Part shown: positions 19,499-29,913 of the stretch, piece by piece
Layout of the letters: every line of letters starts with the position of its first letter
How positions within the stretch are numbered: position 1 is the first letter of the stretch
Assembly: GCF_007971385.1 (NCBI RefSeq)
Contig: NZ_CP042434.1
Span: 5,146,001-5,210,000 of the forward strand
DNA length: 64,000 bases
Source of the DNA: Arachidicoccus ginsenosidivorans
GTDB lineage: Bacteria; Bacteroidota; Bacteroidia; Chitinophagales; Chitinophagaceae
Reading direction: 5' to 3'
Position numbers and translations under genes: made by a program
Notes under the pieces: model-generated
Told to the model about the DNA's origin: nothing
Seen by the model: only the letters and a program-made list of their open reading frames with translations
The model's database searches: none

Positions 19499-21073
19499 CT
19501 ATTTTTTAATAATCACTTTTTGTGTGATAATAGAACCATCTGTAAGTATTATTTTTGCAAAATATATACCTGCAGGAAGGCTGCTTACATTAACTGCATT
19601 GTTCGTAACGGTTTCTTCTTTGTAAACCGTTTTGCCGGCAACATTTAAGATTTGAACTGTCTTAATAAAATTTGATTGTACATAGAGTATAGTCGTTGCA
19701 GGATTGGGATAAAGTCTAACTTTTGCCACTGTGTCTAAACTAATATTTTTTATGTCCGAAAAATGGCTTTTCCCTTCTTTATCTATTTGTTTCAAGCGAT
19801 AATAATTTTTTCCATCAATTGGATGTGTGTCGGTGAATTTATAGTGAATAGGCGCAGTGCTATTGCCATTGTTCGCGTAAGAGGACACAAAACCTATCTT
19901 ACGCCAATTAATGCCATTTGTACTATGCTGTATATCGAATCCGGCATTCCCGGATTCACTTTCTGTTATCCAATTTAGTCGAACCGTATTACCAATTGCT
20001 TCTAGCGAAAAGTCAGCTAATTTTACAGGCAAAGCAATGCTTGTAACATATCCGGTTAAGTCCCCTCTAAGGTTACCGCTTGCTGTGGTAAACCCACTTG
20101 GTGTCAAGGCAGAAATAGCCCCGGTTGTCAAATCTATCTGAGTAAAATCTCCATTGACAAAAAAGCCATAAAAAATATTATTCTCATCAAAAGTAACGCC
20201 ATCCATTTCTACGCCGGGTTGCGTATTTATGGTCGTACCAACGATAGTCACAGGTACCGTCAAGCCACCACTGGCAGGAGGTGCAATACGAACAGGTCTG
20301 CCAACCGTGTTTCCATTGCCATCTGGATAGGTTATATAGCCATATATGTTTGTATTTACCGGGCTAATTGCCAAATCCTGGATGCCGCCATCGGCATCCT
20401 GAACATTTGGGTAACTTGCCAGCATTGCCTGCAAATACTGATTATATGCCGCTTTTACAGACGGATCTGAAACGTCCAGTAGAAAAGAGCCTCCAGTATT
20501 GGTTATCTTATTGCCGCTGTTTGCCGGTAAGCTGGACACATCGTCCACCCAGGCTATATAAAAATCAATATCTTCTGTTGTGATTTGATTTATATTGCCG
20601 GACACAAATTTTGATAATCCGCTTGATTTTACCCCAATGGCTATATAATAGTATTTACCATCTTGCGATACGGTCCCTCCATTATAATTAACCAAACGCA
20701 TCGGGTCATTTCCTATTAGCGGTAATAAGCCTAAATCTACATAATTGCCATCTGCGCCTATGCGATAAAGCGCTACGTCAATATCTGAGGAGGCCGATTG
20801 GGCACCAATAAATGCTGCACCATAAACAAAGTTATCCACCGGGTTTAAGCCCATGCCGTTTATATCCTGGGATGGCGTAAATGATACTGTTGAAGTGTAG
20901 CCACTGCTCGGACTGCTACTTGTATAAATTGTATAGTTTTTAGCAGCGGTATTCATCCCTGGTTTTGTTATAGCAACATATAATTTTGGAGAAAAAGCCG
21001 TCTGTGCCTCTAGCGCAAAGTAGCTTCCTAAAAGCAGGACAATTGTCAAGATAAAAGTAAATTTGTTTTTCAT
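19499..21073 (-). CDS. Secreted protein with DUF6923-like domain and T9SS C-terminal sorting signal
   Basis: 524-residue exported protein. A signal peptide (MKNKFTFILTIVLLLGSYFA) precedes a roughly 310-residue beta-propeller-like region with repeated phrases such as INGMGLNPVDNFVYGAAF and VEMDGVTFDENNIFYGFFVN, resembling DUF6923. A fibronectin-type segment follows at about 345-445 (LNWITESESGNAGFDIQHS, YYRLKQIDKEGKSHFSD), then a type A T9SS sorting domain at about 450-524 with the LYPNPATT motif and the closing SLPAGIYFAKI and TQKVIIKK. Family knowledge says such C-terminal domains direct transport across the outer membrane by the type IX machinery and attachment to the surface. The biological role of the N-terminal part is unknown. 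Confidence 0.9.
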   Translation of the reverse strand: MKNKFTFILTIVLLLGSYFALEAQTAFSPKLYVAITKPGMNTAAKNYTIYTSSSPSSGYTSTVSFTPSQDINGMGLNPVDNFVYGAAFIGAQSASSDIDVALYRIGADGNYVDLGLLPLIGNDPMRLVNYNGGTVSQDGKYYYIAIGVKSSGLSKFVSGNINQITTEDIDFYIAWVDDVSSLPANSGNKITNTGGSFLLDVSDPSVKAAYNQYLQAMLASYPNVQDADGGIQDLAISPVNTNIYGYITYPDGNGNTVGRPVRIAPPASGGLTVPVTIVGTTINTQPGVEMDGVTFDENNIFYGFFVNGDFTQIDLTTGAISALTPSGFTTASGNLRGDLTGYVTSIALPVKLADFSLEAIGNTVRLNWITESESGNAGFDIQHSTNGINWRKIGFVSSYANNGNSTAPIHYKFTDTHPIDGKNYYRLKQIDKEGKSHFSDIKNISLDTVAKVRLYPNPATTILYVQSNFIKTVQILNVAGKTVYKEETVTNNAVNVSSLPAGIYFAKIILTDGSIITQKVIIKK

Positions 21074-21447
21074 AGTTTAAGGTTAAAAAGGTTATTATAT
21101 TTATTTTTCAGCGTTCCTTTTTTCAGATTTAACGCATACTGAAACGCTTAAACAAAATTACCCATTCAACAACAGGAGAATTGTAGCAATTCATGAATAT
21201 TCATGCAGAAAACTAATTACATTCATGTAGTTGGACGATTGTAATTATGTCGTAAAATATTTACAAATAACGTTTGCTATTAGACACATTTGGGAAAAAA
21301 TATGGGTAACTTGGATATTGACAAGTCCACTACTTTTAATAACAAACAACCATGGCAAATCACTGCATTTAGTGTCAGGAATCTACCATGGTTGATTAGT
21401 TGTTCTTAGTAAGTCTTTAAGCGTAAATTTGGTCGATTATAAACCAA
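21074..21447. other. Intergenic region with a candidate -7 box and an inverted repeat
   Basis: Minus-strand TAATTTTG at 21153-21160 fits the TAnnTTTG box, 80 bases before the T9SS gene start at 21073; no good -33 element is visible. An inverted repeat caaccatgg / ccatggttg (21347-21355, 21386-21394) with a 30-base loop lies beyond the stop of the beta-helix gene and may be a weak terminator. Confidence 0.35.
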
Positions 21448-24400
21448 TTATTGCTTGATTATCTTTTGGGTGACAGATCCTCCCTTACCACTTAGCTTCA
21501 TTAGATAAACACCAGCTGGATACGCGGCCAAACCCATTTGTAATTGATGGACACCTGCAGCAATATGAATCCCATTTAAATTTCGGCCGGCTGCATTCCA
21601 CAATTCAAGGGTTGTATAGGTATCTGCTGGAAATTTCACGACCAGGTTGTCCCTTGTTGGGTTGGGGTACAAGTGAATGGTCGCATTTACCTTACTAAAT
21701 GTAAGTGTTCTAACACCCAAATTATGAACCTGACCGTTTTGATCCACCTGCGTTAAACGGTAACTATTGGCACCACTAATTGGTTGAAGATCCTCCCAAA
21801 CGTAACTGGCTCCGCTTTGAGCGCTCCCTTTCGCCTCCAACTCTCCTAGCTTTTTATAATCCAACCCATTGACGCTGCGGTAAATCTCAAATTTATAGGT
21901 AGCCAGCTCATTAGCAGTCTGCCATTGTAGCCTGGCTTGCGCTCCTACTTTTGTGACCTTAAAATCAATCAGGGTAACCGGAAGCGCTGCAGGCTCTCCC
22001 TGATATTCATAAGCGCCCAGATCAATGGTCAGCCCTTTATAGACCCTTGGATTACTCTGGAGGTCCTTTGTTTCCAGACCCAGACCTGAATACAACAGAT
22101 TGCTTCCCTTATTTACAGCAGCAGACGCATCAAAAAGGGTATAGTCGCCAGCAATCGGATTGGCAAATACTGCCGCTTCCTTATATTTTGTACCGTCTAA
22201 ATTACCTGAGGCGCCGCCTGGGTCTGCTTCCATTAAGCTATAACTGGCCGTATACCCGCCACTTAAATCTCCATATACGATGCTGTTGTAAAAAGTGGGT
22301 TTCAGGGAACCATTGGTAAAAAATGCTGCCGCCCCGGTACCAGCAGTATTGCCTGCTATTGTTATATTAGTCAACATAGGCGCACCATTTTCGATATAGC
22401 AAGCGCCACCATTTCCAGTTGCATGATTGTCCACAAGCGCCACATTAGTTAAAACCGGACTGGCACTACTATTATAAATAGCAGCTCCACTACCTGCAGC
22501 CGTATTTTTAGAAAACAGGCAATTCAACAACGCTGAATTGCCAAAACTATTGTAAAGACCGCCGCCGTTACCGCCGGCTAAATTTTGGGTAAAGTTGCAA
22601 TTGGTTAGATCAATAGTAGCATTGTCCCCAAATAAAGCACCGCCATCACCTGCACTGCTATTATTATCAAATAGACAACCAGTCATCTTGATATTTGAGC
22701 CTGTTGCATACATACCACCACCAAATCCAGGATAATAGGTATCTGGCGTAACACTATTGCCTGTGAAGGTGCAATGATCAAAGGTAACGGAGGCGATTTC
22801 GCTATAAACGCCGGCACCAGTAGCGGCATTATTGTTTAAAAAGCTGCAGTTTCTGATAACGACATTCGCGCCCACACTAGTCATATATAAGCCAGCCCCA
22901 ACGTCGTTAAAGACAAAACTGGCACTTCCTATTTGTTCATAATCAATCTCATTATCGGCTACGGCGCCTGTTAATTGAAAACCATCCAGAATTAAACTAT
23001 CTGTACCAGGAACCTCGGCCATAATGACCAGGTGATAGCTGGGGGCGGTTGGCTCGCAGGTGAGAAAGGTCGGATTGGCAGCTACATCCCGAAAACCTGT
23101 ACTGGCATTATACCCGCCCAGGATTTTCAGGTTGCTCCTGGTTAGCACAAAAGATTGATTTCTGTTTGTTGAAAATCCAGGCGTACCTGTGGGATAATAA
23201 GCGCCAGCGGCCACCCGGATCTCGGTTACATTAGGACAGCTATTAGCCAGACTTAACGCATCGCTTAAATTTTTGTAGGCTGTCGCCCAACTGGCACCAT
23301 TACCGGTGGATGAGGATAACTGGACCGGACCAGATCCTGAACCACGACCATTTACATGGGCGTCCACATAAATAATGGGCGTAGTGGCGCATGCGTCGGC
23401 CTCAAAAGCGCCTAAGTCTACAGAATTTGCCTGAATACGGGGATGCCCCGATAAATCAGTGTTTACCCCTTGGGTGGCAATACTATTATTTCTACCCATA
23501 TTAATAGCCGGACCACCCACTTTTAAGGTATAATCATTACTTGCCGGGTCATTAAAAAGATCCGTCAAAGCACCATTATAAAACACGTTTTCATTGGCGT
23601 CAAAAGTCGTCGCCTCTTGTATCAGACTAGCATAGATGGGTGTGGTGGTGGCGTCTGCCCTAATACCTGCGCTACCTAGATTTGCCGTATTGCCATAGAC
23701 CAGACAATTGATAAAAACAGGATAGGACATATCCAGACTATAAACAGCGCCTGCGTATCCATCTGCCCGATTGCTGGCCAGTGTACAGTTAATTAGATTT
23801 GGATAGGCGTTATGTATATTGGCTATGGCACCTCCAAAATAAGCACGGTTATTATAGAACAGGCAATTAATCAGCCTGGGGCTGGCGCCTTTATTACAGA
23901 TTGCCCCACCTTGGCCATCTAGCTGGGTAGTATGATTGTCAAAAAACCGGCAACTAACCAGTTTTGGACTAGCGCCGTTATTATAGATCCCGCCGCCATT
24001 ATTTGCGGTGCTATTTTTAATTACCAAATGCAAAAGTTTTGGGGAGGCATTTTCATTGTAAATGGCCCCACCATCACTTCCATTGCCCTGTGTCAGGGTA
24101 AACCCGTCCAGGACGGCCGTGGTGTCCATGGGATTATCTATGGTTGCAATGTTCCAGATAACCGGCCGCTCACCCCGGCCACTTAAAACCGAGCCTTCTG
24201 TCAGTTGATCCGGTAGAACCCTGCTCTTTGTCAGATCATCAATGCCATTATCCGGATCAAATCCGCCATAAATAGCTACCCCTTTTTTCATAACAAAACT
24301 GCTGGCGGAGACCTCGTAGTTTCCTATTGCAACAAAGACTTGCCTGACGCCGGGAGCTGCTAGGGCCGACTGCAGATCGCCAGTAGCCTCCCCCCACCTA

Positions 24401-25518
24401 TCTCCCCCGCCCACGGCACCTGGCCGCACATACACGATACCTTCCGCACTTGGTAGAGCACCCATATACTCATACGCACCTAAATCGATAGTAGAATTAG
24501 CTCCAGCACCTTCTCTGGGATGTCCAGCCAGATCCAACGGCGTGCTCATTAAACCAGACGAATACGCATTATAGCCCTGATTGATCGCAGGGGATCCAAT
24601 GACCAATGTATAATTACCATGCGCTGGGTTCACAAAGACATGTGCATCCTTAATACCGCTGCCATTCAGGTTATGGTCATTCGTATTCAGGCTATTTTCT
24701 ATCAATGAGTAACTGGCACTGTAATTACCGTTAATATCCCCAAATACGATGCTATTATTGATAACCGGGGTACCAGCAAGGCTGTATACCGCCTTACCGG
24801 TCTGGGCCGTATTGCCAGCAATAGTTACATTGGTCAATTCAGGGGTACCGCTCAGATTATATATGCCACCGCCCTGTCCGGTAGCGGAGTTATCTACAAT
24901 GGCTATCCCAAATAAGGAAGGCGCGGAATTTTCATTATAAATTCCGGCGCCATTGACGGCAGCATTGCGTTTTATGACCAAGTTTCTGAGTGTAGGAGAA
25001 ACGTTTCGGTTATAAATACCCCCTCCAGAGACACCGTTCAGTGCTTTGCCGCCAGTAATAACAAAGCCATCCAGTATGGCTGACCTGGTCAGCGCGTTAT
25101 TATAATTCCAGATAACGGGCCGCTCATTTTTGCCACTGAGAATGGTAGCATCCTCAAGGGTCCCGGGCATGATTCTGCCCCCCATATTTAAAAGGATAAC
25201 ACCTTTTTCAGGCGCAAACCCGCCATAAATAGCCACACCATCTTTCATCACAAAACTATTGGGTGAAGGCACTTCATAGGTACCATGCGCCACAAATACT
25301 TGAATGACCCCAGGCGCATCAATGGCTGCCTGTAAATTCTTGGTAGCATTGCTCCAGCTATTTCCACTACCATCGCCGCCAACTACATTGATATTCACAT
25401 AGATATTGCCCGAAGCGTCTGGTATCTCAGCATACAACTTACTTGTTAAGGCAAATACTAATAAAAAGAATAAAAGAATAGGTACATTATAACAAGGGGA
25501 ATGGCGAAAGGCTTTCAT
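21448..25518 (-). CDS. Giant parallel beta-helix surface protein with T9SS sorting domain
   Basis: 1356-residue secreted protein with a signal peptide near 1-30 and three right-handed parallel beta-helix modules. Module starts recur as FVMKDGVAIYGGF (about 68), FVMKKGVAIYGGF (about 410) and FVLTRSNLKILGGYN (about 790). Each module carries short Asn/Gly-rich coils such as GGGIYNRNVSPTLRNLVI, GGGIYNNGASPKLVSC and GGGLYNSFGNSALLNCLFS. The first two modules end in 'choice-of-anchor' type phrases (LGAYEYMG, LGAFEADAC). A fibronectin-like segment (about 1180-1275) leads to a type A T9SS signal with LYPNPTRDNLVVKF and a C-terminal TQKIIKQ. Such helices are often polysaccharide lyases or adhesins; no catalytic site is identifiable. 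The modules are diverged repeats, suggesting growth by internal duplication. Confidence 0.9.
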   Translation of the reverse strand: MKAFRHSPCYNVPILLFFLLVFALTSKLYAEIPDASGNIYVNINVVGGDGSGNSWSNATKNLQAAIDAPGVIQVFVAHGTYEVPSPNSFVMKDGVAIYGGFAPEKGVILLNMGGRIMPGTLEDATILSGKNERPVIWNYNNALTRSAILDGFVITGGKALNGVSGGGIYNRNVSPTLRNLVIKRNAAVNGAGIYNENSAPSLFGIAIVDNSATGQGGGIYNLSGTPELTNVTIAGNTAQTGKAVYSLAGTPVINNSIVFGDINGNYSASYSLIENSLNTNDHNLNGSGIKDAHVFVNPAHGNYTLVIGSPAINQGYNAYSSGLMSTPLDLAGHPREGAGANSTIDLGAYEYMGALPSAEGIVYVRPGAVGGGDRWGEATGDLQSALAAPGVRQVFVAIGNYEVSASSFVMKKGVAIYGGFDPDNGIDDLTKSRVLPDQLTEGSVLSGRGERPVIWNIATIDNPMDTTAVLDGFTLTQGNGSDGGAIYNENASPKLLHLVIKNSTANNGGGIYNNGASPKLVSCRFFDNHTTQLDGQGGAICNKGASPRLINCLFYNNRAYFGGAIANIHNAYPNLINCTLASNRADGYAGAVYSLDMSYPVFINCLVYGNTANLGSAGIRADATTTPIYASLIQEATTFDANENVFYNGALTDLFNDPASNDYTLKVGGPAINMGRNNSIATQGVNTDLSGHPRIQANSVDLGAFEADACATTPIIYVDAHVNGRGSGSGPVQLSSSTGNGASWATAYKNLSDALSLANSCPNVTEIRVAAGAYYPTGTPGFSTNRNQSFVLTRSNLKILGGYNASTGFRDVAANPTFLTCEPTAPSYHLVIMAEVPGTDSLILDGFQLTGAVADNEIDYEQIGSASFVFNDVGAGLYMTSVGANVVIRNCSFLNNNAATGAGVYSEIASVTFDHCTFTGNSVTPDTYYPGFGGGMYATGSNIKMTGCLFDNNSSAGDGGALFGDNATIDLTNCNFTQNLAGGNGGGLYNSFGNSALLNCLFSKNTAAGSGAAIYNSSASPVLTNVALVDNHATGNGGACYIENGAPMLTNITIAGNTAGTGAAAFFTNGSLKPTFYNSIVYGDLSGGYTASYSLMEADPGGASGNLDGTKYKEAAVFANPIAGDYTLFDASAAVNKGSNLLYSGLGLETKDLQSNPRVYKGLTIDLGAYEYQGEPAALPVTLIDFKVTKVGAQARLQWQTANELATYKFEIYRSVNGLDYKKLGELEAKGSAQSGASYVWEDLQPISGANSYRLTQVDQNGQVHNLGVRTLTFSKVNATIHLYPNPTRDNLVVKFPADTYTTLELWNAAGRNLNGIHIAAGVHQLQMGLAAYPAGVYLMKLSGKGGSVTQKIIKQ

Positions 25519-25548
25519 GCTAAAGACATTAAGTTATGGGTAATAACT

Positions 25549-25556
25549 CAAAAGTA
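25549..25556 (-). promoter_or_regulatory. Candidate Bacteroidota -7 box for the beta-helix gene
   Basis: Minus-strand TACTTTTG matches TAnnTTTG exactly and lies 31 bases before the start at 25518. No -33 TTTG is seen at the usual spacing. Confidence 0.35.
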
Positions 25557-25632
25557 AACTCCTTGATAATCACCTTAAAAATTAGGGCGTAACAAAAGCG
25601 TAACAGATTACAACTACAATAAAATCAATAGA

Positions 25633-27353
25633 TTAAAGACCTTCACTTACCAATAGCTGCTGGGCTGACTGCGCTAGTGTTCCGCCCATTTTTTTGCGTA
25701 CCCGGTTCCAGGTTACCCTTACACCGTCGGTGGAGATTCCCAGCATCTGGGCCATTTCTTTATGAGAAAGACCCAGACGGGTCAGCATCAGATACCTGAG
25801 TTCCGATTCGGTCATGGTGGGATATTTACCTTTTAGTAAGCGTTCAAAATCTGGATAAACGGTGGCAAAGTGCTGCCTAAAGTAGAGCCAATCTTCGCCA
25901 GTAAGGATCGTAGAAGAACGAAGCTCACTCAAGGTTTTCTCCAAAATCTGTTTTTCATTGGATCCTGCATCTTTAAACCTATGTAGTTCAGCTTGAAAAG
26001 TCTCAACCAGGCTATTTTGCTCGCTTACTTTTTGAATAAATCGGTTGATTTCTTTTTGGGCGCGCTGAAGCTCACGAGCCGTCTGCTGCTGGGCCAGCTC
26101 TGCGGCCTGGCGCTTTCTTTTCTGGTGACGGTAAACCAATAGACTGGCTACGGCCAAAAAAACAGCCAGTGCCATCAGTAGATTGCGCTCATTTTGTTTC
26201 CTTTGTGCCGCCAGCGCCAGCCCTGCATTTCTCAGGGCTTCTTCCCTAAGGTTGATTTTTGACTGGCACGCATCATTTTAAGACCGCTGAATTTTTGCTG
26301 GTAATCATTTATAGAGGTGATGGCCGAATCTAAATAAATGTTTGCCAGTTTTTGTTTACCTGCCGCTGCGTACCACTTGCTTACCAGCGGATACCAAAAT
26401 CTGAGGCGATCTGTTTGCTCAGACTTCGTAATATTTTCTTTTGCGTGGGTCAGATAATACCAGGCCTTGCTTAAATCCTCCCGTCTTAGGTAAATATCAG
26501 CCAGCGGTATGGCAGCGCCTGCTGCCGGCCCGTAATCCCCTATTTGCTCCGCCCCGGTAAAGTCAATAATGAGTAAACTGGTGGCCTGTTCAAATTTGCC
26601 TTGTAAATAAAAATTATACCCCAGGTTGCCTTTGGCAATCCTGACCCATTCCTTTTGGGGCTTTTTAAACCGGGTATGAATCACCTGATTAAAATAGTCA
26701 TTGGACAACTGAAAATTATTCAGTTTTTGGTAACAAAGCCCCATTGTATTGCGCGCTGAATTGAGCACCATGGTGTTGAATTCATTTTCGGGGACCGCAA
26801 GCGCCTTTTTGAAGTACTGTATGGCTTTGTCATAGTCCTGAAAATAATAATAGGACTCCCCTATTTTTACTAAGTCCCGGGGTTTTTCCGGGTAAGCAGT
26901 AGCGGAGACCTGATCCACTTCCTTTTCCAGCAATAAATATTGCTCGAAGGCCAGTTCATAGTTCTTCTCGTAAACCCAGTAGAAATTGGCCAGTACCCGG
27001 ATGGCCCGGATCTTGACAAATGGAGCATGGGCTTTTGCACTGCGATCAATTAAGGCCTTTAAGTCGTCGATGCATTTTTGCCCTCTGTGCCCCTTGAATT
27101 CTATATTATGGTAGCACATAAACAGATCCATTTCCAGGGCGAGGGCCGGATCATTATGGTTTAACGCATAGGTCTTGATCGAATCGACCCTGTTTTCAAT
27201 CTTTGCGGAATCTTTCAGATCAATCAGCGAAACGTATAATTTAGAATATCCGGCTATATTTTCAGCATAGCTTTTGTGTAATAGCGATTGATATTGCCCC
27301 ATGGTGAACAGGGGCAAAAGCAGCATTAGTAGGTTTAATAAAAATCTGGTCAT
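25633..27353 (-). CDS. TPR / transmembrane / LuxR-type HTH regulator (frameshifted in this sequence)
   Basis: Reconstructed as one 573-residue membrane-bound regulator. The first segment has a signal peptide (LLNLLMLLLPLFTMGQ) and periplasmic TPR-like helices through about 365 (GESYYYFQDYDKAIQYFKKA, MGLCYQKLNNFQLSNDYFNQ). The second begins with a membrane helix (LMALAVFLAVASLLVYRH), then a coiled coil and a C-terminal HTH (ESELRYLMLTRLGLSHKEMA, STDGVRVTWNRVRKKMG). They are separated by a stop, but adding one base to T5 at 26256-26260 restores a continuous linker (NLREEALRNAGLALAAQRK). This architecture is common next to Bacteroidota secreted-protein genes. Its position just upstream of the beta-helix gene suggests that gene as a target. 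Confidence 0.88.
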
Positions 27354-27911
27354 TTTAATGGCCTGGTTACGAGCCGCTAAGATACAATAATTTAGAAAAT
27401 CGAAAAAAGCAATTTACGGGGGCAGTGGTAGAGGGAAAAATGTCTCAAAGCATGTGCATGAACTTCCAATATACTTTAAATGTATGGATGCTCAATAGCA
27501 GTCGATCACAGGCTACAATTCCTGAATAAGCATTAAAAAGGCTTTAAAACAGACAAGGGGACGATTGAAGTCGCCCCCATGCTGGACTTGGCTGGCAATG
27601 CAATCATAAGATACTACTGCTTTGCATTGATACTTTTTCAAATATTTTGATGAATGGGACCATATTATAGAGGCTAATTTTAATGGCACTTTTGAAATAT
27701 TTTCTCCACAAAATCAGTTTTGGTTGCGGCCGCATGTATATTATATTGATTTATTTTGAATTAATTAGTCCATAGTGATCTCGTTGATTTTAGGGTTAAT
27801 GATTTAGCAGACATTATTTATTAAAGCAGTTTGCCTTTGTCATATAGACTGTAAAATTAATTCTGGCGGGCTATTTTTGATAATAAAAGCAAATCCAAAA
27901 TTCGTAACAAG
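27354..27911. other. Divergent intergenic region with a candidate promoter
   Basis: Spacer between the minus-strand TPR/LuxR gene and the plus-strand PAS/LuxR gene. Plus-strand TATTTTTG at 27872-27879 fits the TAnnTTTG box and lies 33 bases before the start at 27912. No clear -33 element and no other feature are visible. Confidence 0.4.
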
Positions 27912-28714
27912 ATGGGAAACAATCGATTCTTATCCGTGAGTTTTCAAGGGCATCTTCAAAATATTTATTACAGCAGGGACTTGGTGGAGGAAAAGTCCAT
28001 CTACGACCTTTTATCAAAATTTGAAATGCTAAGCAGTAATCTACTTACTTCGCCACCGCTTTTATATCTGATTGACTATACCAAATCCTCTTATCTGGTG
28101 ATGACGGACGCCACCAAAGCAATTACCTCATATGATCCCAGAGATTTTCTGGATGGGGGCATCCCTCAATTGATTGATATTTTCCAGCCAGATGATTTCA
28201 AAGTCTACAATACTTTGGTATTTCCAGCCAATATTGCTTTTTTGCAACAACATAAGGATCAACCCAGCGATAAATTTGTTTTTTCCTATAACTTCAGAGT
28301 CAAAGCAAAAAATGGCCAATTTGTAACCGTCTTGCAAAGAGGTTCCTATATTACCTCCCCTAATACAGGCCTGCCTCTTTTTAGTTTAGGTTATGTTATT
28401 GATATATCAGCTTTTAAAAGAGACCGGCTGATTTATCCTACAATAGAAGAAATAGATAAGATTCGTCTTTCATCGTGAAAAACAGACTAGTAGAAAATTT
28501 TTTCTATCCTTACGAGGAAGACAAGATCCTGAGTCGCAGGGAAAAATGCATTCTTACCATGATGGCGGATGGATTAAGCAGCAAACAAATTGCAGGAAAT
28601 CTTCATATCAGCGAAAACACCATTGCCAATCACCGAAAAAATATGCTCCGAAAAACCAGTACAGGAAATGTGGCTCAATTGATTGCTTATGCCTGTAAAA
28701 GCAGTATAATTTAA
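27912..28714 (+). CDS. PAS-domain LuxR-type regulator (frameshifted in this sequence)
   Basis: Full-length homologue of the regulator at 18418-19188. The first segment (188 residues) is the PAS part, with LLYLIDYTKSSYLVMTDATK and the C-cap VIDISAFKRDRLIYP. The second (79 residues) is the LuxR HTH, with LSRREKCILTMMADGLSSKQ and HISENTIANHRKNMLRKTST. As printed, the first ends at a TGA that overlaps a GTG of the second by GTGA. Adding one T to the T3 at 28468-28470 removes the stop and gives 267 residues, close to the 256 of its homologue. I prefer the frameshift explanation over two coupled genes because an isolated PAS half without DNA-binding domain would be unusual. Confidence 0.85.
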
Positions 28715-28758
28715 TCAACTTATTTAATTGGCTTTACTGATTATAACCAACACGCCCC

Positions 28759-29580
28759 ATGCAAACCAAAGCGTTAATGCAGATAAATGACAGTAAAATT
28801 TACTCCGAAAAAATATCCAGAGGCCCAAAGACCCTTTTATTTTTGCACCCAAGTTCCAGTTCATGCACCATTTGGGAGCAACAGTGGCTGGCGCCAGCAT
28901 TTGCCCCTTTTAGTTGTATCCCTCTGGATTTGCCTGGCCATGGCAGGTCCGGCCATAGCCAGCATCCAGAAAAGGATTATACCTTAAAATCATTTGGTGC
29001 CCGACTAAGAACATTTATTTCTGAATTTGATATTGATGAATATATTGTTGTCACACTTTCGATTTCGGCTAATTTTATAGCAGAGGTCGCCCCTCAACTA
29101 GAAAATTGCCGGGGATTTTTTATGGCCGGCGCGCCAATAACAGCCAAAAATATTACACCAGTAGAGATCCTGCAACCGTTTGAATATGGGGATGTGCTTT
29201 TTACCCCACAACCTGCCAGGCAAAGACTTGAAAATTACACCAGCAATTTGATTGTAACCGACGCCCCGCAAATCTTATTGCCGTTATTAAACGATTTTGA
29301 GCGAACAGACAGTGCCTACAGAAAATTTATGGGTCAGTGTATTCAGCAAGGACAATTGTCTGATGAGGCGCAGTTGCTCTGTCAATCTCAAAAACCGCTG
29401 GCATTTGTGTATGGAAGCCAGGAAAAAATCATCAATAAGGATTATCTTTTAACGGTTCCGCTACCTAAATGGCGAAACAAAATCCATTTAATTGATCGGG
29501 CCGGACATTTATGCAATTTGGACCAACCTGAAGCTTTTAATCAGTGCTTATTGTCTTTTGCTAAGGAGGTGTTTTTATAA
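28759..29580 (+). CDS. Alpha/beta hydrolase with atypical nucleophile elbow
   Basis: 273-residue alpha/beta-hydrolase-fold protein, probably a cytosolic esterase or a signal hydrolase. Landmarks: oxyanion-region LLFLHPSSSSCTIWEQQW, the strand-turn IPLDLPGHGRSGHS, a nucleophile position in EYIVVTLSISANFIAEVAP, and the C-terminal His in IHLIDRAGHLCNLDQPEAFN. The usual elbow G-x-S-x-G reads T-L-S-I-S here, so Ser is kept but both glycines are replaced, which may alter or abolish activity. The gene starts 44 bases after the PAS/LuxR stop on the same strand and is likely its operon partner or target. It might detect or clear the ligand of that regulator; this is speculation. Confidence 0.82.
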   Translation: MQTKALMQINDSKIYSEKISRGPKTLLFLHPSSSSCTIWEQQWLAPAFAPFSCIPLDLPGHGRSGHSQHPEKDYTLKSFGARLRTFISEFDIDEYIVVTLSISANFIAEVAPQLENCRGFFMAGAPITAKNITPVEILQPFEYGDVLFTPQPARQRLENYTSNLIVTDAPQILLPLLNDFERTDSAYRKFMGQCIQQGQLSDEAQLLCQSQKPLAFVYGSQEKIINKDYLLTVPLPKWRNKIHLIDRAGHLCNLDQPEAFNQCLLSFAKEVFL

Positions 29581-29913
29581 GCCGCAGGCCAAACATACAT
29601 TTGGACCCACCAAGCCGATATAGCAATGGTATTAGAAGTAGATGGGGCGGCTATTTTGAATATATTATCCATATTGTCCATATTGACTGGCCATTCCCTA
29701 ACCGTTTGGCTCAGGTTTTTGCTTTGAGCGCGAACTTTATCAGCCTGAGATAAGGCGACCTTAATTGTAGGGGATCCTATCGAAGCGCTAAAGAATTACA
29801 TTTTCTTAGGGGTCAAAATATAAAATATGGTGCTCCCCGAAAGAAAAAGTATTCAAACCGCTGACTATCTATCACGTGCCTGTCGATTATTATCGATAAT
29901 ATCTTAGTCTAAG
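29581..29913. other. Intergenic region between convergent genes; no gene seen
   Basis: About 330 bases with stops in all frames. A 9-base direct repeat (tccatattg, twice within 20 bases near 29670) is the only regularity; no terminator-like hairpin with T-tract was found. Confidence 0.45.

Noticed and set aside
28471..28478. GTGA overlap as translational coupling of two genes
   Set aside because: The two halves together equal one normal PAS-LuxR protein, and one added T removes the stop, matching the pattern elsewhere.
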